Shown piece after piece: positions 42,975 to 52,283 of a stretch of 64,000 nucleotides of DNA; position 1 is the first letter of the stretch, and every line of letters starts with the position of its first letter. The stretch lies in NCBI RefSeq assembly GCF_039602135.1, contig NZ_CP125942.1, positions 806,001 through 870,000 on the forward strand. The letters run 5' to 3'. The position numbers and the translations under genes are program-made. The DNA comes from Glutamicibacter sp. B1 (GTDB lineage Bacteria; Actinomycetota; Actinomycetes; Actinomycetales; Micrococcaceae). Below the pieces are notes generated by a model. It did no database searches. It was not told the DNA's origin and was given only the letters and a program-made list of their open reading frames with translations.

Positions 42975-44705
42975 CTAATTGGCATTCAGGTAGGCTGCCA
43001 ATTCCTTCTTGATTGCCTGCACCTGTTCGGTAGCTCGTTGGCGGGCTTCCGGTACCCCGGAGAGATCATCAACCGGCTCAATTGTTTCCAAGTAGCATTT
43101 GAGCTTGGGTTCGGTGCCCGAAGGGCGAACGATCACCCGTGCACCCGAGAAGGTATGCAAAATGATCGCATTGGTGGCCGGCAACTTTTCGGTCCCCTTG
43201 GACAGATCGGTGACCTCGGAAACTTCAGAACCACCTAGGGTTTCAGGGGCCTGATCGCGGAAACGATCCATCAATACGGGAATCTGCGCCAGGTCAGTGA
43301 AACGCAGGGAGAGCTGGTCGGTGACGTGTACCCCGTACTTGGCTGCCAGCTCATCGAGGCGCGTGGCCAATGAGCTGTTGTTAGCCTTGAGCCCGGCAGC
43401 CAAATCGGCCAAGACAATTCCAGCCGAGATGCCGTCCTTGTCGCGAACCAGGTCTGGGGCGACACAATAACCCAGGGCTTCCTCGTAGCCGAAGCCCAAG
43501 TTTTCAACGCGGGAAATCCATTTGAATCCGGTCAAGGTCTCTTCGTGTTCGCGGCCCGCGTCTTTGGCGATGGCGGCCAGCATGCGAGAAGAAACGATCG
43601 AGTTAGCCAGCTTCTTACCCTCTGGCAGGCTCTTGGAAACCTGGTCTCCCAGCAACCATCCCACTTCGTCGCCGCGCAGCATCCGCCAAGAATCACCGTC
43701 GAGGATCGCAGCGGCACAACGGTCAGCATCTGGGTCATTGGCGATGACCAGGTCTGCTTGAACCTTGCGTGCTAAATCAAGTGACAGGTCGATGGCCCCT
43801 GGTTCTTCAGGGTTAGGGAAGCTGACCGTGGGGAACAGCGGATCTGGTTGTTCTTGTTCGGCAACCATATGGACATCACTGAACCCTGCATCAAGCAGTG
43901 CCTGCTTCATCGTATGCCCGCCCACGCCATGCATGGCCGAGACGACAACGCGCAGGTTCTTGCGGACCTCATCATCACTCTTGGCAGCGGGGATGACTGG
44001 GGCGATAGCTGCCAGATAGGCAGCTTCAATATCGCCTTCGGCCCCGGTTGCGGGGAGCACCTCCCAGCCGGAGGTGGCCCGCTGGATCTGGGCTACCGGT
44101 TGTTCATGGTCGATCAGTTCAGCGATTTGTGCGTCGATAGGGGAGACGATCTGTGCTCCGCGTCCCGCATCGTCGGTGACGCGTCCACCAACATAAACCT
44201 TGTACCCGTTATCTCGTGGCGGGTTATGGCTGGCGGTGACCATGATGCCGGCTTCGGCAGAGAATTCGCGGACAGCCCAGGCCAGTACCGGGGTGGGCAG
44301 TGGTGCTGGCATCAGCAGCACGTCGAAGCCAGCAGCCACAAAAATCCCTGCGGAGGCTTGGGCGAAAACGTCCGAGTTGAAGCGGGCATCAAAACCGATG
44401 ACCACCTTGGGTGTGTACTGGCCGGCGGCCTTCTCAGTGAGGAAACGAGCGATTCCAGCGGCGGTACGCATGACCACGACAGTGTTCATGCGCATTGGAC
44501 CGGCGCCTAGTTCGGCACGCAGGCCCGCCGTACCGAATTCCAGCACTCCACTAAAACGGTCAGCGAGGTCATCAAATGCTGGTGCATCCCCGTTGTTGAC
44601 TCGTTCGATCAGTTGCTGCAGTTCGGCTTGGGTTTCCGGATCTGGATCCTGAGCCGCCCAGTTGCCAGCTTCGGTGAGAAGCTGGATCTTTTGTGTGTGA
44701 TTCAC
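42975..44705 (-). CDS. Phospho-sugar mutase (phosphoglucomutase/phosphopentomutase-type, PmmB-like)
   Basis: A 576-residue alpha-D-phosphohexomutase starting at GTG, with AGGGA six bases upstream. It shows FGTAGLRAELGAGPMRMN near residue 55, the phosphoserine loop GIMVTASHNPPRDNGYKVY near 155, the metal loop VIANDPDADRCAA near 320 and the phosphate-binding VIVRPSGTEPKLKCYLE near 535. Its place between a purine nucleoside phosphorylase and deoC mirrors mycobacterial pmmB. The likely job is moving phosphate from C1 to C5 of (deoxy)ribose, although hexose substrates are possible. Confidence 0.9.
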   Translation of the reverse strand: MNHTQKIQLLTEAGNWAAQDPDPETQAELQQLIERVNNGDAPAFDDLADRFSGVLEFGTAGLRAELGAGPMRMNTVVVMRTAAGIARFLTEKAAGQYTPKVVIGFDARFNSDVFAQASAGIFVAAGFDVLLMPAPLPTPVLAWAVREFSAEAGIMVTASHNPPRDNGYKVYVGGRVTDDAGRGAQIVSPIDAQIAELIDHEQPVAQIQRATSGWEVLPATGAEGDIEAAYLAAIAPVIPAAKSDDEVRKNLRVVVSAMHGVGGHTMKQALLDAGFSDVHMVAEQEQPDPLFPTVSFPNPEEPGAIDLSLDLARKVQADLVIANDPDADRCAAAILDGDSWRMLRGDEVGWLLGDQVSKSLPEGKKLANSIVSSRMLAAIAKDAGREHEETLTGFKWISRVENLGFGYEEALGYCVAPDLVRDKDGISAGIVLADLAAGLKANNSSLATRLDELAAKYGVHVTDQLSLRFTDLAQIPVLMDRFRDQAPETLGGSEVSEVTDLSKGTEKLPATNAIILHTFSGARVIVRPSGTEPKLKCYLETIEPVDDLSGVPEARQRATEQVQAIKKELAAYLNAN

Positions 44706-44755
44706 TGTTTTCCCTTTGAGAAGAACGCCGTTGATTCCCAGTACTACAAGGTCTC

Positions 44756-45565
44756 TTAGAGCTTGGCGATAATCTGTGCCAGCAACTTGGAGATGCGAGG
44801 CCCAGCAGCCTGACCGGCCTCGATGACTTCCTGGTGGCTTAGTGGGACCGGGCTGATACCGGCAGCCAGGTTAGTCACCAATGACATGCCGAAGATTTCC
44901 ATGCCTGCGTGGCGTGCGGCGATGGCTTCGAGCGCGGTGGACATACCCACAAGATCTGCACCGATTCTCTTGGCGTACTGAACCTCGGCTGGAGTTTCGT
45001 AATGCGGTCCGGTGAACTGTGCGTAGACACCTTCATCAAGGCTGGAGTCCACTTCACGAGCGATCTCACGGATGCGCGAGGAGTACAGGTCAGTCAGATC
45101 AACGAAGGTTGCGCCCTCTAGTGGGGAAGTGGCAGTGAGGTTGATGTGATCGGAGATCATTACTGGGGTGCCGGGCGCCCAGTTTTCGTTCAAGCCGCCG
45201 CAACCGTTGGTCAGTACCAGTTGTTCGCAGCCGGCAGCCGCAGCGGTGCGGATGCCGTGGACCACCGCGCGTACGCCGTGGCCTTCGTAGTAGTGGGTGC
45301 GGGCACCGAGCACGAGCACGCGCTTGCCGGTGGAGGTCAGGATCGAGGAGATGCTGCCCTTGTGGCCTGGAACGGCGGAGGCGTGGAAGCCGGGGATAGT
45401 GGTGGCATCCAGGGTGTGGGTCGTTTCACCGATCAGTTCGGCGGCCTGGCCCCATCCGGAGCCCAGCACTAGCGCAATATCGTGTTTCTCAACGTTGGTC
45501 TGCTCGGCGATTACCTGTGCAGCCTGGGCTGCTAGAGCCTGTGGGTCATTATGCATATCAGTCAC
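44756..45565 (-). CDS. punA: Purine-nucleoside phosphorylase
   Basis: A 269-residue trimeric-type phosphorylase. Visible motifs are IALVLGSGWGQAAELIGE with the phosphate-binding Ser, VLGARTHYYEGHGVRAVVHGIR, LVLTNGCGGLNENWAPGTPV, QFTGPHYETPAEVQYAK and VTNLAAGISPVPLSHQEV. It splits purine (deoxy)nucleosides with phosphate to free base and (deoxy)ribose 1-phosphate. GTG 45565 is chosen over TTG 45571 and ATG 45556 because an almost ideal promoter puts the transcription start exactly on it. First gene of the salvage operon, divergent from lpdA. Confidence 0.94.
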   Translation of the reverse strand: MTDMHNDPQALAAQAAQVIAEQTNVEKHDIALVLGSGWGQAAELIGETTHTLDATTIPGFHASAVPGHKGSISSILTSTGKRVLVLGARTHYYEGHGVRAVVHGIRTAAAAGCEQLVLTNGCGGLNENWAPGTPVMISDHINLTATSPLEGATFVDLTDLYSSRIREIAREVDSSLDEGVYAQFTGPHYETPAEVQYAKRIGADLVGMSTALEAIAARHAGMEIFGMSLVTNLAAGISPVPLSHQEVIEAGQAAGPRISKLLAQIIAKL

Positions 45566-45601
45566 GGGCAATACGCTACCGGTAGCGGGGCGCTTTGTCA
45601 G
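45566..45601 (-). promoter_or_regulatory. Promoter of the nucleoside-salvage operon, leaderless
   Basis: On the minus strand, the -35 CTGACA (45601-45596) is followed by a 17-base spacer, the -10 TAGCGT (45578-45573) and seven bases to GTG 45565. The five-of-six -35 match and exact spacing make this the clearest leaderless promoter in the window. Confidence 0.7.
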
Positions 45602-45688
45602 GTGAAACTAGTGCTTCAGAATCAATATCACGTCCAAAAATGGCCTTTCGATGTGCGCATTGAACGGACATGGGGAACAATAGATTTT

Positions 45689-47092
45689 GTGAGCGCAGAT
45701 CGTACGAATAAAGCAACCCGTTTAGTCATTCTCGGTGGCGGTCCAGGCGGCTATGAAGCTGCCATGGGGGCAGCCCAGCTGGGCGCCAATGTCACCGTTG
45801 TAGAACGTGCCGGTATGGGCGGTTCAGCAGTGCTGACCGATGTCGTACCGTCCAAGACCCTGATCGCTACCGCCGACGCCGTGCGTCGCGTGAAGCAGGC
45901 TGAGGCTTTTGGTGTCCATGTTGATGGACTCGACACCGCAGTGACAGATTTTTCGGTGGTCAACCACCGACTGTTGGACCTTGCCAAGGAGCAGTCCTCA
46001 GATATTCGCACAGGTCTGGAACGCAACGGGGTTCGCATCGTTATTGGTGAAGGTCGTCTAATTGACCGGAACACCGTGGCCGTGGCCCACCCGGACGGCT
46101 CGGAACAGACCCTCGAAGCCGACGCGATCCTCCTCGCGGTTGGCGCTCACCCTCGTGAACTTCCTTCGGCTAAGCCGGATGGCGAACGCATTTTTAACTG
46201 GACTCAGATTTACAACATGAACGAGGTGCCAGAGCACCTGATCGTTGTTGGTTCCGGTGTCACCGGTGCTGAGTTCGCTTCGGCCTACAACCTGCTTGGC
46301 GCCAAGGTCACCCTGGTTTCGTCACGTGATCGCGTATTGCCAGGCGAGGACGCTGACGCAGCTGGCGTGCTGGAAGACGCGTTCAAGGAGAACGGCGTCA
46401 ATGTTGTGGCACAGGCTCGCGCAGAAGGGGTGGAACGCAAGGGCGATAAGGTCTTCGTTACCCTGGCCGATGGGCGTGTGCTGGAAGGTAGCCATTGCCT
46501 GGTCGCAGTGGGCGGCATTCCCAACACTGCGAACATCGGTTTGGAAGAAGCTGGTGTCCAGCTCAGCGACTCGGGACATATCAAGGTTGATGGTGTTTCG
46601 CGCACCACCGCCACCAACATTTACGCCACCGGTGACTGCACCGGCGTTTTCGCCCTAGCTTCTGTGGCTGCGATGCAGGGGCGAATTGCCGTCGCTCACT
46701 TGCTGGGTGATTCGGTGAAGCCTTTGAACCTTGACCGAGTGGCTTCCAACGTCTTTACCTCTCCTGAAATCGCTACCGTTGGTGTCACCCAGCGTGCGGT
46801 CGCGGAGGGCAAGTACCAGGCCAACATCATCAAGGTGGACCTGAACGCCAACGCGCGCGCAAAGATGATGAACGTGGAACACGGTTTCGTGAAGATCGTT
46901 TCGCGCAAGGGTTCGGGTACGGTCATTGGCGGCGTCGTTGTCGCACCACGAGCCAGTGAGCTGATCTACTCCCTGGCACTGGCAGTTCAGAATGGACTGC
47001 ACGTCGATGACGTTGCTGAGACCTTCACCGTCTACCCATCGCTGTCTGGTTCGTTGGCAGAGGCCGCACGCCGTCTGCACCGACACAGCTAA
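45689..47092 (+). CDS. lpdA: NAD(P)H-quinone dehydrogenase, LpdA-type flavoprotein disulfide reductase homologue
   Basis: About 467 residues with the fold of dihydrolipoyl dehydrogenase. The FAD motif is RLVILGGGPGGYEAAMGAAQ, the NAD(P) motif is LIVVGSGVTGAEFASAYNLLG, and the second FAD motif is IYATGDCTGVFALASVAAMQG. The redox-active Cys pair is missing: the segment that normally reads GGxCxxxGCIPSK reads GGSAVLTDVVPSK. This matches LpdA-type NAD(P)H-quinone reductases rather than true lipoamide dehydrogenases. GTG 45689 is chosen from family alignment by eye; the ORF extends to 45551 but overlaps the divergent punA start. Confidence 0.88.
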   Translation: MSADRTNKATRLVILGGGPGGYEAAMGAAQLGANVTVVERAGMGGSAVLTDVVPSKTLIATADAVRRVKQAEAFGVHVDGLDTAVTDFSVVNHRLLDLAKEQSSDIRTGLERNGVRIVIGEGRLIDRNTVAVAHPDGSEQTLEADAILLAVGAHPRELPSAKPDGERIFNWTQIYNMNEVPEHLIVVGSGVTGAEFASAYNLLGAKVTLVSSRDRVLPGEDADAAGVLEDAFKENGVNVVAQARAEGVERKGDKVFVTLADGRVLEGSHCLVAVGGIPNTANIGLEEAGVQLSDSGHIKVDGVSRTTATNIYATGDCTGVFALASVAAMQGRIAVAHLLGDSVKPLNLDRVASNVFTSPEIATVGVTQRAVAEGKYQANIIKVDLNANARAKMMNVEHGFVKIVSRKGSGTVIGGVVVAPRASELIYSLALAVQNGLHVDDVAETFTVYPSLSGSLAEAARRLHRHS

Positions 47093-47104
47093 TTTCTGCA
47101 TTCC

Positions 47105-47148
47105 GCAACGGCGGTATCTGCGTTTTTTACGCAAGATACCGCCGTTGC
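47105..47148 (+). terminator. Intrinsic terminator after lpdA
   Basis: Long inverted repeat (GCAACGGCGGTATCT and complement, one bulged base) closing on a T-run in the loop. Confidence 0.75.
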
Positions 47149-47314
47149 TGTGTTAACTGGGTATTTTTGAAATACGGTGATGCTATTCACTTTGGGTTTG
47201 TCTTTTGGTATAAGTAGGATTCGTCTTTGAACTAGTCACGTCTCAATATGTGAACCCTCGCATTCCCGCTAGTTAGGCGGTGAATGGGGTCGGAGCGCTG
47301 CTTTTATCGCCCAG

Positions 47315-47337
47315 TGACGTCCAAATAGTGGACATCA
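47315..47337. promoter_or_regulatory. Palindromic operator candidate upstream of the MHS transporter
   Basis: TGACGTCCA-AATAG-TGGACATCA matches as an inverted repeat at eight of nine positions per arm. The arm spacing of half a helical turn plus the arm length suits a dimeric repressor. Confidence 0.45.
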
Positions 47338-47379
47338 ATATCCGAATACTGGGCAAAGAGGTTTAAGATTGTGACATTC

Positions 47380-47396
47380 GTAAATGAACGATTTAC
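47380..47396. promoter_or_regulatory. Second palindrome near the transcription start of the MHS transporter
   Basis: Perfect GTAAAT-GAACG-ATTTAC. It lies about ten bases after a TAAGAT -10-like hexamer, so a bound protein would block the promoter exit. Confidence 0.45.
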
Positions 47397-47425
47397 TCGT
47401 ATTTTCACCCTAAGGAGCAGCCTCA

Positions 47426-48814
47426 ATGTCGCAGGCTAACCAGACGGTGGTGCCAAAGGAAAACTCTCGCGGACGCGTGTTGTTTGCCAGCATGATCGGC
47501 ACCACGGTCGAATTCTTCGATTTCTACGCCTACGCCACCGCGTCGGTACTCGTATTCCCGGCACTGTTCTTCCCGAACGCTACCGCCATTAACGCGATCC
47601 TCTCATCGTTCGCGATTTTCGGTGTCGCATTTGTCGCCCGCCCGCTGGGTTCGATTGTGTTCGGCCACTACGGGGACAAGCTCGGTCGCAAGGGTACCCT
47701 GGTTGCTTCGCTGCTCTTGATGGGTATTGCTACCTTCCTCATCGGCTTCTTGCCGCCTGCTGCCGGCCACTGGACCGTGCTGGCTCCCTTGGCCTTGGTG
47801 ATCCTGCGTTTTGCTCAGGGCTTGGCACTGGGTGGCGAATGGTCCGGCGCGGCCCTGCTGGCCACCGAGAATGCACCGAAGAACAAGCGAGCCATCTACG
47901 GCACATTCCCACAGCTGGGTGCACCAATCGGTTTCATCATTGCGAACCTGATCTTTGTTGCCCTGCAAACTTGGAGCACCCCTGAACAGTTCCAAGCCTG
48001 GGGCTGGCGTATTCCGTTCTTCTTCTCAGCCGTCATGGTGGTCATTGGACTGTGGGTTCGTCTGAAACTGGTTGAATCCGCCTCATTCCAGAAGGTTCTG
48101 GATGAAAAGAAGGTTGTTAAGTCGCCATTCGCGGTGACCATGAAGAAGCACTGGCGCCCAACTTTGGCAGGTACCTTCATCATGTTGGCCACCTACGTGT
48201 TGTTCTACCTGATGACTTCCTTCACCCTGACCTACGGCACCCAGCCAGCCACTGTTGAGCAGGCAGCCGCTGCGGCCGCAGCGAAGGGTAAGACCTTTGA
48301 CCCTGCTGGATTTGTTCCAGGTCTGGGCATCGATCGCCCGACCTTCTTGACCATGCTGATCATCGGCGTTGTCTTCTTCGGTATCTTCACCGTGGTCTCT
48401 GGCCCGCTGGCTGAGAAGTTTGGTCGCCGTAAGTTCCTGATTTGGGTTTCGGCCGGTATTTTGGTCTTCGGCCTAGCCTGGACCCTGTTCTTCGGCCCTG
48501 GTCAGGGTGCGGCGATGGCCGGCCTGATCGTTGGCTTCACCCTGATGGGTCTGACCTTTGGTCCGATGGCTGCCTACCTGCCGGAGCTATTCCCCTCGAA
48601 CGTCCGCTACACCGGCTCTGCGGTTGCCTACAACCTGTCCTCGGTAATTGGTGCAGCTCCTGCTTCCTTCGTGGCAGTGGCACTGTGGAAGGCCGGATCT
48701 GGCAACACTGTCGGCGTTGGCCTGTACCTGGCTTTGGGTGCGGTACTCACCTTGGTTGCACTGTTCTTGTCACGTGACACCACGGACATCGACATGGAAG
48801 AGTTCGTTGAATAA
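47426..48814 (+). CDS. MFS transporter, metabolite:H+ symporter (MHS) family
   Basis: A 462-residue transporter with twelve predicted helices. The MHS signature is clear: MIGTTVEFFDFYAYATASVLVFP in helix 1, then RPLGSIVFGHYGDKLGRKGTL and LRFAQGLALGGEWSGAALLATE. Members import organic acids, betaines, proline, shikimate or aromatic acids with protons; the substrate here cannot be told. AAGGAG precedes the ATG by ten bases. The long palindrome-bearing leader indicates dedicated regulation, but no regulator gene is adjacent. Confidence 0.92.
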   Translation: MSQANQTVVPKENSRGRVLFASMIGTTVEFFDFYAYATASVLVFPALFFPNATAINAILSSFAIFGVAFVARPLGSIVFGHYGDKLGRKGTLVASLLLMGIATFLIGFLPPAAGHWTVLAPLALVILRFAQGLALGGEWSGAALLATENAPKNKRAIYGTFPQLGAPIGFIIANLIFVALQTWSTPEQFQAWGWRIPFFFSAVMVVIGLWVRLKLVESASFQKVLDEKKVVKSPFAVTMKKHWRPTLAGTFIMLATYVLFYLMTSFTLTYGTQPATVEQAAAAAAAKGKTFDPAGFVPGLGIDRPTFLTMLIIGVVFFGIFTVVSGPLAEKFGRRKFLIWVSAGILVFGLAWTLFFGPGQGAAMAGLIVGFTLMGLTFGPMAAYLPELFPSNVRYTGSAVAYNLSSVIGAAPASFVAVALWKAGSGNTVGVGLYLALGAVLTLVALFLSRDTTDIDMEEFVE

Positions 48815-48836
48815 CTAGAAGTTTTCACGAGCTAGG

Positions 48837-48875
48837 GCCTGGCAGATCACCAATGGTGAACTGCCAGGCTTTCTT
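48837..48875 (+). terminator. Intrinsic terminator after the MHS transporter
   Basis: GCCTGGCAGATCACCA pairs with TGGTGAACTGCCAGGC (one internal mismatch), followed by TTTCTT. Confidence 0.8.
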
Positions 48876-48944
48876 CGTTGATGCCCGAAATATTTATGTG
48901 CAAGTATGGCTTTGTCATCGATGCTTATCGAAGGGGAAGAGCCC

Positions 48945-49685
48945 ATGCGTATTGCAGTTGCTGGTGGAACCGGAGCTATCGGCCGGTTAGTCGTAGAAGA
49001 ACTCAAAACTCAAGGTCACGAGCCTCTGGTGCTCTCCAGATCGGCCGGATGCGACCTGACGAACCTGCACTCAGTGAAACAGTGGTTGGTCGATTGCCGA
49101 GCGGTCATTGATGTCTCAGGAGCATCAACCACCAGCGCGTCAACGGCCATGCGTTACTTCACGCAATCAACTTCGAACCTCATCCGGGTAGGGCGTGAGG
49201 CTGGAGTAAAAAATCACGTAGCGCTCTCCATTGTGGGAGCCGCTGAGATCGATTCGGGGTACTACGCCGGTAAGGCGGCCCAAGAGCGCATGCTGCAAAT
49301 TCTCGACGGTGGCTGCACCATCTTGCGCAGCACTCAATTCCACGAATTCGTCGGGCAGAACATTGATCGTCTTGGTGCTGGCCCGGTACAGATGGCACCG
49401 AAAATGCGGCTGCAACCCATCGCTGGGGTTGAAGTGGCCGCCGCACTTATTGAGCTGGCTCTACAACCCGCACAGGGACTCGTGCAAGACCTTGCAGGTC
49501 CTAAGGAAGAAGACATGCCAGAACTCTTTGCCCAGTATCTGAAGCATCAGGGCAAGAACTCCAAGATTATTGAGGTTCCGGTCCCCGGGGCCATGGGTAA
49601 AGCCCTCAGAAATGGTGGCATCCTGCCAGGTGGCTCAGCCCGTTTGGGTCAACAGACTTTTACGGAATGGCTCGCTCGTCAGTAA
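48945..49685 (+). CDS. NmrA-like NAD(P)-binding protein (atypical short-chain dehydrogenase)
   Basis: A 246-residue protein. The N-terminal Rossmann motif is MRIAVAGGTGAIGRLVVEEL, followed by SRSAGCDLTNLHSVKQWLVDCRAVIDVSG. Downstream, VKNHVALSIVGAAEID and YYAGKAAQERMLQILDGGCTILRSTQFHEFV keep the YxxxK-like spacing of atypical SDRs. The family includes regulators and quinone or alcohol reductases, and the substrate is unknown. ATG 48945 is chosen because GGGGAAG lies five bases upstream. The gene ends before a terminator shared with the convergent accA. Confidence 0.85.
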   Translation: MRIAVAGGTGAIGRLVVEELKTQGHEPLVLSRSAGCDLTNLHSVKQWLVDCRAVIDVSGASTTSASTAMRYFTQSTSNLIRVGREAGVKNHVALSIVGAAEIDSGYYAGKAAQERMLQILDGGCTILRSTQFHEFVGQNIDRLGAGPVQMAPKMRLQPIAGVEVAAALIELALQPAQGLVQDLAGPKEEDMPELFAQYLKHQGKNSKIIEVPVPGAMGKALRNGGILPGGSARLGQQTFTEWLARQ

Positions 49686-49713
49686 CTGACAGCTCAAGGT
49701 GTGATGCAAACAA

Positions 49714-49763
49714 AAAGTTGTGGGGTCCGAACGCGTACAACACGTTCGAACCCCACAACTTTG
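49714..49763. terminator. Bidirectional intrinsic terminator between the NmrA-like gene and accA
   Basis: AAAGTTGTGGGGT and ACCCCACAACTTT form a perfect 13-base outer stem. Inside it, CGAACG and CGTTCG extend the hairpin. Confidence 0.85.
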
Positions 49764-49776
49764 CTACGAAATTTTC

Positions 49777-51558
49777 TTAGCTAGCATCGTCAATCGTCGC
49801 GATGACAGCGCCGGAGGACAAGGTCTCACCGGCGGCAACCTGAAGACCGTTGACCACACCATCGCGGTGCGCGGTGATGGGTTGTTCCATCTTCATGGCT
49901 TCAAGTACAACGATGAGATCACCCTGAGCTACTTCGGTGCCGTTTTCGACAGCGACCTTCACAATGGTGCCCTGCATCGGCGAACGTAGCTCAGCAGAGT
50001 TGGCGCTAGCTCCTGCTGCACTCTTGCGGCTAGGCTTGCGCTTCTTCTTACCTGCGGCGCGGTCTGCGCCATTGGCAGAGATCGAGCCCAGGGAGGAAGG
50101 AAGCGTCACTTCCAAACGCTTACCGCCGACCTCGACGGTGACGCTGGTGCGCTCGCCCTCTTCGGTTTCAGCTTCTGCTCCCGGCATTGGGTGTGGTTCG
50201 ATTACCGTGCTGAATTCGGTTTCAATCCAGCGGGTATGAACCTTGAAAGGACCTTCAGCAGGAACAAAGGCTGGGTCGCTCATGACGGCACGGTGGAATG
50301 GCAACACGGTCGCCATGCCTTCAATCTGGAATTCTTCCAGCGCGCGGCGGGCACGAGCTGCCGCAACTTCACGGGTGCTTCCGGTGACAATCAGCTTGGA
50401 GATCATCGAGTCGAAGTTCCCCGAAACGCTCTCGCCCTGCTCAATGCCGGAATCAACGCGGACGCCCGGACCTGATGGCAGGTTCATCTTGGTGATGGTG
50501 CCTGGGGTTGGCATGAAGTTACGGCCGGCGTCTTCGCCGTTGATGCGGAATTCGAAGGAGTGGCCGCGCACTTCTGGGTCGGTGTAGCCAAGTTCTTCGC
50601 CACGGGCGATGCGGAACTGCTCGCGCACCAGATCTAGTCCGGTCACTTCTTCAGAAACTGGGTGCTCTACCTGCAAACGGGTGTTGACCTCGAGGAAGGA
50701 GATCACGCCGTCCTGGCCCACCAAGAATTCGCAGGTACCGGCTCCGGTGTATTTGGCTTCACGCAGGATCGCTTTGGAAGCCTCATACAGGCGAGTGGTC
50801 TGCTCTTCGCTCAAGAATGGTGCTGGAGCTTCTTCCACCAGTTTCTGGTTGCGACGCTGCAAGGAGCAGTCGCGGGTGGAAACCACAACTACATTGCCGT
50901 GGGCATCGGCCAGGCACTGGGTCTCTACGTGGCGTGGTGCGTCAAGGAAGCGTTCAATGAAGCATTCACCGCGGCCGAAGGCGGCCACTGCTTCACGGAC
51001 TGCGGAGTCGTAGAGCTCACCGATTTCTTCACGGTTGCGCACGACCTTGATACCGCGTCCGCCACCGCCGTAGGCAGCCTTGATAGCCAGTGGAAGACCA
51101 TGCTCATCGGCGAAGGCATAAACCTCGTCAGCCGAAGCTACTGGGTCCTTGGTACCTGGGACTAACGGGGCGCCAACCTTTTCAGCAATGTGGCGGGCCT
51201 TGACCTTGTCGCCAAGCTGATCAATGGAATCAGGCGAAGGGCCGATCCAGGTCAGTCCCGCGTCGATGACAGCCTGAGCAAATTCGGCGTTTTCGGAAAG
51301 GAAACCGTAGCCCGGGTGAATGGCGTCAGCGCCGGAGCGTTCAGCGGCATCTAGGATTTTCTCAATGCGAAGGTACGACTCAGCGGCGGTGGTGCCACCT
51401 AGCGCGTAGGCTTCGTCAGCCAAACGCACATGCAGTGCATCACGGTCGGAATCTGCATAGACCGCTACAGACTCGATTCCTTCATCGCGTGCGGCACGGA
51501 TAATACGCACTGCAATCTCGCCGCGGTTGGCGATTAGCACCTTCGTCAATTGATTCAT
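49777..51558 (-). CDS. accA: Acetyl/propionyl-CoA carboxylase, biotin carboxylase and biotin carrier subunit
   Basis: About 593 residues. The biotin carboxylase opens with [20 protein letters not shown] and has [17 protein letters not shown], the ATP-grasp loop [15 protein letters not shown] near residue 165, and the active-site [20 protein letters not shown] near 285. The C-terminal biotinyl domain carries the biotin Lys in [15 protein letters not shown] near 560. It carboxylates biotin for malonyl- or methylmalonyl-CoA formation. ATG 51558 follows AAGG closely. The matching accE and accD genes lie about 10 kb away on the same strand. Confidence 0.95.
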   Translation of the reverse strand: MNQLTKVLIANRGEIAVRIIRAARDEGIESVAVYADSDRDALHVRLADEAYALGGTTAAESYLRIEKILDAAERSGADAIHPGYGFLSENAEFAQAVIDAGLTWIGPSPDSIDQLGDKVKARHIAEKVGAPLVPGTKDPVASADEVYAFADEHGLPLAIKAAYGGGGRGIKVVRNREEIGELYDSAVREAVAAFGRGECFIERFLDAPRHVETQCLADAHGNVVVVSTRDCSLQRRNQKLVEEAPAPFLSEEQTTRLYEASKAILREAKYTGAGTCEFLVGQDGVISFLEVNTRLQVEHPVSEEVTGLDLVREQFRIARGEELGYTDPEVRGHSFEFRINGEDAGRNFMPTPGTITKMNLPSGPGVRVDSGIEQGESVSGNFDSMISKLIVTGSTREVAAARARRALEEFQIEGMATVLPFHRAVMSDPAFVPAEGPFKVHTRWIETEFSTVIEPHPMPGAEAETEEGERTSVTVEVGGKRLEVTLPSSLGSISANGADRAAGKKKRKPSRKSAAGASANSAELRSPMQGTIVKVAVENGTEVAQGDLIVVLEAMKMEQPITAHRDGVVNGLQVAAGETLSSGAVIATIDDAS

Positions 51559-51764
51559 CTTGAACCTTGTCTTCAAAATTAGGGTTTCTTACCTAGGAGC
51601 CTATCGTTTTTGTGGGAACTATATGTAGTTAAACGGTCAAACCCGGGTGTTTGTCCGAAAACTTTGGAGGAATCCTACAAAATATTGAGTTTGGTGTGCC
51701 GCGGACCAGCGACGCTCGCCTGAGAGCGCACCGAATTGTTAATGCGTGATTTTGATCGATACCG

Positions 51765-52283
51765 CTATGACTGTCGATTCCGATGCCTACGGACCGCTGC
51801 GCGGTTGGAACAGCGCACTGAACAGTAACGCTGGCGTCCATTGCGGGTAATGTCTACGACCACCTGTGTGCAGGGTTCAGCTTCGCAACGACGCAGGCGA
51901 TGCATTCCGCGAGTTGTTATGTGCAGGGCAGTGCCCACGGCGATCACGGAACGGAGCACTTGAGGCATACTCTGTCCATCATCGCGATAGTGCAGATGCC
52001 ATCCTTCCCCGTCGTGATCCACCATGCGGGGATAGGCCGATGCCTGGGACATTTGCTGATTCAATAATTCCGCACGTTGGTGATCCGAGTCGGCGTCCAC
52101 GATGCGTAGCCAGTCATCAATGACCTGACGAGTTTCTTGGTGGTCGTTGCGGCGTACTGGGAAAGGCATGGTCATGCCGACCTCCCGGGTGCGTTGCTCA
52201 ATTTCGTCGCGATTCTCAGGCCAGTTGTTGGCCAAGGATGCGGCTAGGAGCACCGCATATTCTCCGTAAGGGTTGAGTTGCAT
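51765..52283 (-). CDS. CGNR zinc-finger domain protein (ABATE domain regulator)
   Basis: A 172-residue protein. The C-terminal 45 residues form the CGNR zinc finger: CEAEPCTQVVVDITRNGRQRYCS followed by VRCSNRAAVRRHR, with four Cys and the CxNR motif. The N-terminal part, LNPYGEYAVLLAASLANN onward, is the ABATE-type domain usually found before it. Proteins of this type are thought to be stress-linked DNA-binding regulators. Its start codon lies only 25 bases from the divergent small gene, so the two share a promoter region. Between it and accA, about 200 bases show no gene. Confidence 0.88.
   Translation of the reverse strand: MQLNPYGEYAVLLAASLANNWPENRDEIEQRTREVGMTMPFPVRRNDHQETRQVIDDWLRIVDADSDHQRAELLNQQMSQASAYPRMVDHDGEGWHLHYRDDGQSMPQVLRSVIAVGTALHITTRGMHRLRRCEAEPCTQVVVDITRNGRQRYCSVRCSNRAAVRRHRNRQS

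Larger units (their letters stand above)
47093..47425. other. Intergenic region between lpdA and the MHS transporter
   Basis: 333 bases without a gene. It holds the lpdA terminator (47105-47148), a candidate promoter (TTCACT, 17 bases, TATAAG near 47186-47214), two palindromes at 47315-47337 and 47380-47396, a second TAAGAT -10-like hexamer near 47365 and an AAGGAG site before the transporter. No open reading frame of interest. Confidence 0.6.
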
